Shown piece by piece: positions 25,368-31,699 of a stretch of DNA of 38,492 nucleotides (positions are counted from its first letter, which is position 1; every line of letters begins with the position of its first letter). The stretch covers positions 1-38,492 of the forward strand of contig JBBSLP010000062.1 of NCBI GenBank assembly GCA_038255145.1, given 5' to 3'. Under the pieces are notes generated by a model. That model worked only from the letters and a program-made list of their open reading frames with translations. It ran no database searches and had not been told where the DNA came from. The DNA comes from WHTX01 sp038255145 (lineage in GTDB: Bacteria; Actinomycetota; Acidimicrobiia; Acidimicrobiales; CAIXPF01). The translations under genes and the position numbers were made by a program.

Positions 25368-25385
25368 GCACCCTTTCCAGGGTGC
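25368..25385. promoter_or_regulatory. Perfect inverted repeat between kinase and GGDEF/EAL genes
   Basis: GCACCCT-TTCC-AGGGTGC is a perfect 7-4-7 inverted repeat in the 96-bp gap, 44 bases upstream of the GGDEF/EAL start. In the direction of transcription (-) it is not followed by a T tract, so a terminator is unlikely. It is a candidate operator, possibly for the LuxR-type domain of the upstream kinase. Confidence 0.4.
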
Positions 25386-25420
25386 AAACGCGTCTTTTTG
25401 CGGCATGTCGTGGGGCCCTG

Positions 25421-26881
25421 TCATGGAGTCGGCGGGTAGTCGATCACGCCTTCTCGCACCGCCGTCGACACGGCCTCGAGCTTCGAGTGGGCGTCGAGCT
25501 TCACCAGGACCGATTGCACGTAGTTGCGGACGGTGTTGACACTGAGGTGGAGCTCAGAGGCGATGACCTTGTTGCTCGAGCCACGGGCCAGGAACGCCAG
25601 GATCTCCCGGTCCCGGTCGGTGAGGTCGCCGCCGATGGCGCTGTGGCTGCGCCTAAGCTCGGGCAGCAAGCGGCCTGAAACGACGGGGCAGATGACCGCC
25701 TCGCCCGCGGCTGCGGCCCGCTCGGTGCCGGAGAGGGCGTCGTCGGCACCGGAGCCGGCGGCATCTTCGGCGCCCCGCAGCAGCACGGTCACCGTGGTCC
25801 CGACATCCACCGTCGACCTGATCCTGACCTCGCCACCGTTCTGGCGGACGATGCGGTACACCGTGGCCAGGCCCAGGCCGGTGCCCTGGTCCCGGGGATT
25901 GGTGGTGAAGAAGGGTTCGAAGGCCCGGGCCAGCACCTCGGGGGACATGCCCTGGCCGGTGTCGGACACCCGGAGCAGCACGTCGGGGCTCCGGCCGCCC
26001 GGCCGCGGGGTCGTCTGGGTGATCAGGGTGAGCCGGCCGCCGGCGGGCATGACGTCACTGGCGTTGAGGACGAGGTTCACGACGATCTGCTCGAGCTGGT
26101 GGCGATCGGCCAGCGCCACCAGGGGCCCGACCCCCAACTGCACATCGAGCACGATGTCCTCGCCCAGGGTGGGGCCGAGCATCGCCGCCATCCCGTTCAC
26201 GACGTCGTTGACGTCCAACGCTTCGAGGCGGGCCACATCCTGGCGGGCGAAGGCCAGCAGCTGACGGGTCAGCCCTGCGGCTCGCTCCCCTGCGGCACGG
26301 ATCTCGCCCAGGTCGGCGGCGGCGACGGGGTCGGTGACCTGGCGGGCGAGCAGGGTCGTGTAGTTGAGGATCACCGCGAGCAGCTCGTCGAGGTCGTGGG
26401 CGACACCGCCGGCGAGCTGGCCCAGGGTGTCCAACCGGTGCGATCGCTCGCGCTGGCTGGCCAGAGCCTGGCGCTTTCGATCAGCCTCCCGGTCCACGCG
26501 GTCGCTGACGTCACGCACCGCGGCCAGCACCAGCAGGGCACCCGCCTCGTCGCGCACCGCGCTGAGCCTGATGTCGGCCGGGAACGTCGTGCCATCCTTG
26601 CGGCGGGCCGATAGCTGCAGGCCAGCCCCCATGGCACGGGTGCTCGGGTGGGCGACGTAACCGGCGCGCAACGAGGGGTGGCTGCGGCTGAACCGCTCGG
26701 GTACCAGGCACTCCACGGGCTGACCCAACAGCTCGCCTCGTCGCCAACCGAAGGCGTGTTCCGCCTGATCGTTGACGAACACGATCGCGCCATCGCCATC
26801 GACCGCCAAGAGCGCATCTGGTGCGGCGGCGAGAAGTCCCCGCAGCACACCCTCGGAAGGCTCGATGCCCACCCCCTCCAC
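25421..26881 (-). CDS. Soluble PAS histidine kinase fused to a C-terminal LuxR-type HTH
   Basis: A 486-residue protein without membrane spans. The PAS domain (about 12-125) is followed by a dimerisation/phosphoacceptor helix with His162 in LAGGVAHDLDELLAVI. The HATPase domain has Asn273 in NLVLNASDVMP, VSDTGQGM (305-312), FEPFFTT and GTGLGL (333-338). Instead of a receiver, a LuxR/GerE DNA-binding domain occupies about 420-478 (LTDRDREILAFLARG, then NKVIASELHLSVNTVRNYVQSVLVKL). The protein could sense a cytosolic cue and bind DNA itself. GTG 26881 starts the gene; no separate response regulator lies beside it. Its neighbour downstream, the c-di-GMP protein, is the obvious candidate target. 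Confidence 0.95.
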   Translation of the reverse strand: MEGVGIEPSEGVLRGLLAAAPDALLAVDGDGAIVFVNDQAEHAFGWRRGELLGQPVECLVPERFSRSHPSLRAGYVAHPSTRAMGAGLQLSARRKDGTTFPADIRLSAVRDEAGALLVLAAVRDVSDRVDREADRKRQALASQRERSHRLDTLGQLAGGVAHDLDELLAVILNYTTLLARQVTDPVAAADLGEIRAAGERAAGLTRQLLAFARQDVARLEALDVNDVVNGMAAMLGPTLGEDIVLDVQLGVGPLVALADRHQLEQIVVNLVLNASDVMPAGGRLTLITQTTPRPGGRSPDVLLRVSDTGQGMSPEVLARAFEPFFTTNPRDQGTGLGLATVYRIVRQNGGEVRIRSTVDVGTTVTVLLRGAEDAAGSGADDALSGTERAAAAGEAVICPVVSGRLLPELRRSHSAIGGDLTDRDREILAFLARGSSNKVIASELHLSVNTVRNYVQSVLVKLDAHSKLEAVSTAVREGVIDYPPTP

Positions 26882-27046
26882 GCAGCGCGTACCTACGTGA
26901 CTCCCGTCTCACGCTATGCGGTGTCAGGTTCCCAATGCTCCCCGAGCTCTCAGCTTCGGGTGAGATCTGCGAACAGGACGACCACACCCGACCTCGGTTA
27001 AGAGCTGACAGGTAAGCAGGCGCATGGTCCGCCCCATGCCACGTCG

Positions 27047-27418
27047 AGGTCGTCACCGACAGGGTGGCCGTGCTCGACGCGCCGCTGGCATGGGTGCACA
27101 GCAAGGACACCACGGCGTCGTGCGCCCCCGAAGCGGTGACGGCGACGATGGGGCCGAGGGCGACGCCGCGGACGTGGGCACCGAGGTCCATGAGGGCGCC
27201 GTGTTCGCTGCGCCAGGGGGTGGCGAAATCGGGCGCCGGGGATGACCCGCCGCAGACGAAGCCGGATCGGGCCCCGAAGGGGTCGATGTCGACTACACGG
27301 TCGAGCACGTCACGGGCGGCGGCATGGGGCCGGTGAAGGCAGTGGCCCACGGGCCGGCACCGACGAGGCCGATGCGCAGCGGGGACACGGCCTCAGCGGG
27401 AACGGTGGGGCTGGCCAC
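27047..27418 (-). pseudogene. Remnant of a Gfo/Idh/MocA-family oxidoreductase
   Basis: Two frames on the - strand carry the ends of one protein. From GTG 27418 the first gives PLRIGLVGAGPWATAF, the NAD(P)-binding glycine motif at the usual N-terminal place. The second, from about 27325 to 27047, gives ARDVLDRVVDIDPFGARSGF, then FATPWRSEHGALMDLGAHV, LGPIVAVTASG and HASGASSTATLSVTT, as in the C-terminal domain of this family. About 130 residues of the middle are missing and the frame changes at the joint near 27325. The gene is therefore not functional. 26882-27046, upstream of the kinase, holds no gene I recognise. Confidence 0.65.
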
Positions 27419-27437
27419 GGCCTGAGCCTCGCCGCGG

Positions 27438-27602
27438 TCAGACGGTCTCGCCGTAGGCGTCGCAGTCGGGGTTGTCGCACACGAAGTGGGTGTCGAGCAC
27501 GTTGGCCAGCTCACCGGGCAGCGCCGTCACCCCACACGTGCCGCAGATGGGTGCCCGATCGCTGTCCCCGTCCCAGTCCCGAGGCTCGTCCCAGTCGCTC
27601 AC
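27438..27602 (-). CDS. Small zinc-ribbon-like protein
   Basis: A 54-residue acidic protein with two metal-binding pairs: CGTC near residue 19 and CDNPDC near residue 45. Between them lies a short hydrophobic linker (LPGELANVLDTHFV), as in zinc ribbons or rubredoxin-like knuckles. GTG 27602 is chosen because GGGGGAGG sits about eight bases upstream; ATG 27620 would add six residues. The function is unknown. It is divergent from the PhyH-type dioxygenase gene with a palindrome between them. Confidence 0.65.
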   Translation of the reverse strand: MSDWDEPRDWDGDSDRAPICGTCGVTALPGELANVLDTHFVCDNPDCDAYGETV

Positions 27603-27704
27603 CCCGAGATCCTCCCCCATCGCCGTCCGCCGGCCAACGCGCCGATGTCGGACCGGACCGCGGTTGCCCGTCATCGACCCGAGCGTTCGGCAAACCCGTC
27701 CCGT

Positions 27705-27716
27705 TGGTGTACACCA
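27705..27716. promoter_or_regulatory. 12-bp palindrome in divergent promoter region
   Basis: TGGTGTACACCA is a perfect palindrome in the 167-bp gap between the zinc-ribbon gene and the dioxygenase gene. Its position between divergent genes suggests an operator. No regulator gene adjoins it. Confidence 0.35.
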
Positions 27717-27769
27717 GGGTCAGCCCCGCCTGCGGGGAGCTCGAGGTTCCCCCGACCGAGGAGATGCAC

Positions 27770-28687
27770 GTGGCCGACGCCATGGAGGGACCAGTGACCG
27801 CTCCGGCCAGCGAGCGCCCCTGGGCCCCGAAACGGACGGCGGCGGTGCACGCCACGGCGCACTGGGCCGAGATCGAGCGGCTCGACCTGGTCAGCCACGT
27901 GGCCGAGCTGGAGGCCAACGGGCTGACCGTCATCCCCCCGCACAAGGTGGCCGAACCGGGCTTCGCCGAACGCCTGCGCCAGGCCGTCCTCGACGTGGGT
28001 GAGCGGCGGACGGGCGAGGTGATCGACGTCGCCGGCACCACCGAGGCCGTGTACGCCGGCGGCTTCGGCTACCAGCTCTTCTACCTGCTCTTCGAGGATG
28101 AGGTGTTCCAGGAGGCGGTGATGAACCCCACCTCTCTGGCCATGGCCACCCACCTGTTGGGCGAGAGCTGCATCCTCAGCAACTGCCTGGCCGGGCTCAA
28201 GGGACCGGGCGGGGCCGACCTGGGCCTGCACAGCGACAACGTGGGGATCCCGGCCCCGTTCCCGCCCTATGCGCAGGTGTGCAACGTGACCTGGGGGTTG
28301 ACCGACTACACCGCCGGCGCCGGCCCGCTGCTCTACGTGCCCGGCAGCCACCGCCTCGGTCGGCACCCGGCCAAGGGCGAAGGCCTGGACCAGCTCGTGC
28401 CCGTCGAGGCCGAGGCGGGGTCGATCATCTTCTGGCACGGCGGCACGTGGCACGGGGCGTCGGCCCGCACCGACCCCGGCCTGCGCATCAACCTGATCGT
28501 GGCCATGATGCGCGCCTACCTGCGCCCCCAGGAGATGTACAAGGAGAACGTGACGGCCGAGATCCTGGCCCGCAACCCCGAGCGCTTCGCCACCCTCGTC
28601 GGCCAGCGCGTGCTGCACGGCTGGACCGAGGAGGGGCCGGACTACCGCCGGGGCTACATCCCCGGCGTCGTCCACCCCTTCGACTGA
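27770..28687 (+). CDS. Phytanoyl-CoA dioxygenase (PhyH)-family Fe(II)/2OG oxygenase
   Basis: A 305-residue non-heme iron oxygenase of the PhyH family. The facial triad is His154-x-Asp156 in LGLHSDNVG and His228 in FWHGGTWHGAS, with Arg239 in GLRINLIV for 2-oxoglutarate. GPLLYVPGSHRLGRHP is the family's characteristic strand. Members hydroxylate CoA esters or secondary metabolites; the substrate here is unknown. GTG 27770 has GAGGAG exactly six bases upstream; ATG 27764, ATG 27782 and GTG 27794 (with GGAGG upstream) are in-frame alternatives. The stop abuts the convergent glyoxalase stop with no intervening base. Confidence 0.9.
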   Translation: MADAMEGPVTAPASERPWAPKRTAAVHATAHWAEIERLDLVSHVAELEANGLTVIPPHKVAEPGFAERLRQAVLDVGERRTGEVIDVAGTTEAVYAGGFGYQLFYLLFEDEVFQEAVMNPTSLAMATHLLGESCILSNCLAGLKGPGGADLGLHSDNVGIPAPFPPYAQVCNVTWGLTDYTAGAGPLLYVPGSHRLGRHPAKGEGLDQLVPVEAEAGSIIFWHGGTWHGASARTDPGLRINLIVAMMRAYLRPQEMYKENVTAEILARNPERFATLVGQRVLHGWTEEGPDYRRGYIPGVVHPFD

Positions 28688-29479
28688 TCAGTCGGCCGAG
28701 GCGGGCTGCAGGATGGCGAAGCTGCCACCGGTGGCGTCGTGGAGCTGGGCGATGGTGCCGATGCCGGGCACGGGCATGGGGGGTGCCACCACCTGCCCGC
28801 CGGCTCCCGTCACCTTGGTGATGGTGGCCTCGATGTCGGCGACCATGAAGTACACCACCCAGTGGTTGGGCACCATGGGGGGCAACTGGGCGGGCATGGT
28901 CATCAGCCCGCCCTGGCCGCCGTTCTCGCCCCCGGCGATGACGGCGTAGCTGCCCATGGGGCCCATGTCCATCTCGTCGTAGGTCCAGCCGAAGACGGAC
29001 GAGTAGAAGGTCTTGGCCGCGGCGACGTCGCGATCGAGCAGCTCGTTCCAGGCGAAGGTGTCGGGCTCGTTGCCGATGCCGGCGCCGATGTGCTCGCCGG
29101 CCTTCCACACGCCGAATGCGGCCCCGGTGGGGTCGCGGAACATCGCCATCTCGCCGGCCTCCATGACCTGCATGGGGGGCATCGTCACCGTCCCGCCCGC
29201 CGACGTGACCCGGCTGACGACGGCCTCGGCGTCGTCGGTGGCGATGTAGGTGTTCCAGATCGGGGGCAGGCCCTCCATGCCCGGAGGCTGGCCGCCGATG
29301 CCCACGACGGACCGGCCGGCCTTGGTGCACATCGTGTAGATGAGCTGGTCTTTGTAGAACTGATCCTCCACGTCCCAACCGAAGACGGCGGTGTAGAAGG
29401 CCTTCGAGGCTTCGACGTCGGGACTGCTGAGGTCGACCCAACAGGGCGTGCCTGGGGCGTGCGTGGAGAAGGTCACCAT
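28688..29479 (-). CDS. Double-VOC-domain glyoxalase/CFP32-like protein
   Basis: A 263-residue protein with two vicinal-oxygen-chelate modules. Module 1 (about 5-125) has PCWVDLSSPDVEASKAFYTAVFGW and AMFRDPTGAAFGVWKAG. Module 2 (about 135-260) has FAWNELLDRDVAAAKTFYSSVFGW, NHWVVYFMVADIEATITKV and a final FAILQPA. Length and repeat structure match the actinobacterial CFP32 family, whose true substrate is poorly defined. ATG 29479 has GAGGTG upstream. It is divergent from an SRPBCC gene across 135 bp. Its stop and that of the PhyH gene form TGATCA back to back. Confidence 0.95.
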   Translation of the reverse strand: MVTFSTHAPGTPCWVDLSSPDVEASKAFYTAVFGWDVEDQFYKDQLIYTMCTKAGRSVVGIGGQPPGMEGLPPIWNTYIATDDAEAVVSRVTSAGGTVTMPPMQVMEAGEMAMFRDPTGAAFGVWKAGEHIGAGIGNEPDTFAWNELLDRDVAAAKTFYSSVFGWTYDEMDMGPMGSYAVIAGGENGGQGGLMTMPAQLPPMVPNHWVVYFMVADIEATITKVTGAGGQVVAPPMPVPGIGTIAQLHDATGGSFAILQPASAD

Positions 29480-29503
29480 GTCGAGTGCACCTCGCTGCTC
29501 GGA

Positions 29504-29526
29504 CCGGCGGCGGGCATCGCCGCCGG
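29504..29526. repeat. Perfect 9-bp GC-rich inverted repeat
   Basis: CCGGCGGCG-GGCAT-CGCCGCCGG forms a perfect nine-pair stem with a five-base loop, 25 bases upstream of the glyoxalase start. In RNA it would be a strong hairpin in the glyoxalase leader. As DNA it could be an operator shared with the divergent SRPBCC gene. With so high a GC content a chance origin is also possible. Confidence 0.35.
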
Positions 29527-29614
29527 ACGCGCATCTTCGTCCCCGCGCCGTGCGGACGCAACGGTGGGCGCAGGTCGGCGATGAGTTCGCCTGGCCCCAT
29601 CCGTCTGACCTCCC

Positions 29615-30097
29615 ATGGACGACAAGCGTGCTGAACAGATGACAGCGACGACGACGATCCCCGCTCCGCCCGATGCGGTGTTCGCCGTGCTGGCCGATCC
29701 GACGGCCCATGCGGCCATCGATGGCACCGGCTGGGTGCGTGCCGCTCAGGACACGGCGCCGCTGACCGCGCCGGGCCAGGTCTTCCGCATGGCCATGTAC
29801 CACGAGAACCATCCCGACAAGGACTACGAGATGGCCAACCGGGTCGAGGTGTTGGAGCCTGCGCACACCATCGCCTGGCAGCCCGGCCAGGAGTCGGCCG
29901 AGACCGGGGAGCTCGGCTTCGGCGGTTGGCTGTGGCGCTACGACCTCGAGGCGTCAGGTCCCTCGCAGACGACGGTCACGCTGACCTACGACTGGTCCGG
30001 GGCCACACCCGAGGTGCGTGAGTTCATCCAGTTCCCCCCGTTCGGCCAGGACCACCTCGACCACTCGTTGCAGCACCTCGGGCAACTGCTCAGCTAG
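29615..30097 (+). CDS. SRPBCC (START-like) domain protein
   Basis: A 160-residue helix-grip protein. It opens with TATTTIPAPPDAVFAVLADPTAHAAIDGTGWV, the strand-helix start of polyketide cyclase/dehydrase-like SRPBCC domains, and closes with a long amphipathic helix ending LQHLGQLLS. TTVTLTYDWSGATPEVREF is the strand before that helix. Such proteins bind hydrophobic ligands; some are cyclases, others carriers. ATG 29615 is taken; ATG 29639 is also possible. It is divergent from the glyoxalase gene and 43 bp upstream of the dodecin-fusion gene, and may be cotranscribed with the latter. Confidence 0.87.
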   Translation: MDDKRAEQMTATTTIPAPPDAVFAVLADPTAHAAIDGTGWVRAAQDTAPLTAPGQVFRMAMYHENHPDKDYEMANRVEVLEPAHTIAWQPGQESAETGELGFGGWLWRYDLEASGPSQTTVTLTYDWSGATPEVREFIQFPPFGQDHLDHSLQHLGQLLS

Positions 30098-30140
30098 TCC
30101 CGGTGGACGCGGCAGGGCTCGCGGCGCGAGAACTTGTCAC

Positions 30141-30899
30141 ATGACCATGGTCACAACGTTGCCGGAGCCGGTGCGGGCGACCCGACGGCCCACGGCCGAG
30201 CTCGACAGCGTCTACCGGGTGCTCACCGTCGTGGCCAGCCACCCCGACAGTTGGGCGAAGGCGGCCGACACCGGCATCGCCGAGCTGGCCAAGACCATCA
30301 CCGACCTGCGGGTGGCCAAGGTCACCCGGCGCGACACCGTCGTCCGCTTCAGGCGGGTGGTCGCCTACCGGGTCGAGCTGCAGGTGTCGTTCCGGGTCGA
30401 CGCCCGACGGATGATCGGTGGCCAGGCGAGCACGGTGCGCCGCTACCTGGTGCTGGCCAACGAGACCACGCCCGCCCCCGCCCTGGTGACGGCCCTACGG
30501 GAGCGGATGGCGGCCGGGCCGTGCGAGTTCCACGTGCTGGCTGCGCTGCGGCTGTCCCCGCTGTCGGGGTCGACCCTGGTCATGCGGCCGTGGACCGACC
30601 GCACCGTGCGCGACGAGCGCACGGCGCAGGCGGCCCAGGAGCGGGCCCGGGCCCAGGCCGAGGCCCGGCTCGCCCCCGTGCTCGACCAGCTGCAGGCCGA
30701 TGGGGCCACCACCACCTGGGAGGCGTCCTTCGCCGACCCGTGCTCGGCCGTGGCCACGGTCCTGGACCGCGCCGCCTTCGATGAGGTCGTCGTGTCCCGG
30801 CTGACCCCGTCGCTGACCCGCTGGGTCCGCCTCGACCTGCCCCGACGCCTGCGCCGGCGCTGCGAGCTCCCCGTCACCGTCGTCGACGACCACGCCTAG
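30141..30899 (+). CDS. Dodecin domain fused to a universal-stress-protein-like C-terminal domain
   Basis: The 252-residue protein begins, after about 20 residues, with a full dodecin fold (about 22-88): SVYRVLTVVASHPDSWAKAA with Trp38 at the flavin-stacking position, AELAKTITDLRVAKV, and VVAYRVELQVSFRVD. Free-standing dodecins are about 70 residues and form flavin-storing dodecamers. The rest (about 100-249) contains RRYLVLANETTPAPAL, a Glu/Arg/Ala-rich helix (158-180) and FDEVVVSRLTPSLTRWVRLDLPRRL, a pattern seen at the end of UspA-like stress domains. The fusion could couple flavin binding to nucleotide or stress sensing, which is inference. ATG 30141 is used; ATG 30147 is in frame. No RBS is obvious. 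Confidence 0.85.
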   Translation: MTMVTTLPEPVRATRRPTAELDSVYRVLTVVASHPDSWAKAADTGIAELAKTITDLRVAKVTRRDTVVRFRRVVAYRVELQVSFRVDARRMIGGQASTVRRYLVLANETTPAPALVTALRERMAAGPCEFHVLAALRLSPLSGSTLVMRPWTDRTVRDERTAQAAQERARAQAEARLAPVLDQLQADGATTTWEASFADPCSAVATVLDRAAFDEVVVSRLTPSLTRWVRLDLPRRLRRRCELPVTVVDDHA

Positions 30900-31030
30900 C
30901 CACCGGGGGGATGGGCCCGCCGGGGACGCGCTGAGGGTCCGGTTGGCGGGTTCGTGTAGGTGCGACTGACGGGTGGGCGGGACGACCGTGCATGGCTGCT
31001 CCTCCGGTGCGTACCGGTGCCACCGTCGTC

Positions 31031-31070
31031 CTGAGGGGTGGGGCCCCACATCAGGGGATGCACCCCTCAG
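31031..31070. repeat. Nested inverted repeats in a 319-bp intergenic region
   Basis: The gap 30900-31218 holds no gene I recognise. CTGAGGGGTG at 31031-31040 and CACCCCTCAG at 31061-31070 are perfect 10-bp inverted copies. A second palindrome, GTGGGGCCCCAC at 31038-31049, overlaps the left arm, so the two stems exclude each other. A smaller CCGGT-GCGT-ACCGG stem lies just upstream. The arrangement could be a bidirectional terminator or a switching leader. No T tract follows. Confidence 0.4.
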
Positions 31071-31218
31071 ATCGGCCTCCGAGGACACCCGCGGCGCCCC
31101 CCCGGCGGGCTGTTAGGTTCGTGGAGACCTGCGGGGGCAGGTCGGGGGATTCGACAACGTGCGCTCGGCATTCGCCGTTGCGATCCACCGCTCGCGCACG
31201 CCGATGAGATCGTCTCTC

Positions 31219-31600
31219 ATGAAGCTCGCTCTCTACCTTCCGAACTTCCGCGACGAGGTGACCGCCGATCGACAAGAGCTCCAGCACTCGTTCGGCATGA
31301 TGGAGGAGTTTTCCAAGGGCCTGCCCGTGTCCTCACGAGGCGGGTTCCTCCAGGGCATGCCACTTCTCCTCTGGCTCGCGGGGAAGACCACCAAGGTACG
31401 GATCGGCATGAGCGTGACGGACACGCCCTACCGCGCCGCCGGCGTGCTCGCCGCCGAGATCGCCACCATCGACCACCTCTCGAACGGGCGGGTCAACGTC
31501 GGCGTCGGCGCCGGCTGGATGCCCGAGGAGTTCGCCGCGGCCAGCGCGTCGCACATCTTCCCCAAGCGTCACAGGCACGTGCGGGAGACCATCGAGACCC
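31219..31600 (+). pseudogene. 5' part of an LLM-class (F420/FMN) oxidoreductase, truncated
   Basis: ATG 31219 starts MKLALYLPNFRDEVTADRQ. About 125 residues follow with KVRIGMSVTDTPYRAAGVLAAEIATIDHLSNGRVNVGVGAGWMPEEF, the core of luciferase-like, often F420-dependent, oxidoreductases. Homology ends near RHVRETIE at about 31596; family members continue for another 150-200 residues. The frame then runs on as Pro/Arg/Gly-rich, unrelated sequence antisense or out of frame to the antiporter. The gene is therefore fused at its break to the antiporter remnant and cannot form a complete TIM barrel. Confidence 0.75.
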
Positions 31601-31699
31601 CAAGCGCTCGGCCAGCCGCATCGCCAGGTACGGCCTGTCGGGCTGGATCGGGATCCAGGACTCGCCCCGCAGATCCTGGGCACCATCGGCGGCCTGCTG

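Noticed and set aside
25368..25385. Intrinsic terminator after the kinase gene
   Set aside because: A perfect hairpin exists but there is no T tract on the transcribed side; listed as a candidate operator instead.
30134..30784. Open + strand frame beginning MSHDHGHN
   Set aside because: It overlaps the dodecin-fusion gene in another frame and is Arg/Gly/Pro-rich without a domain.
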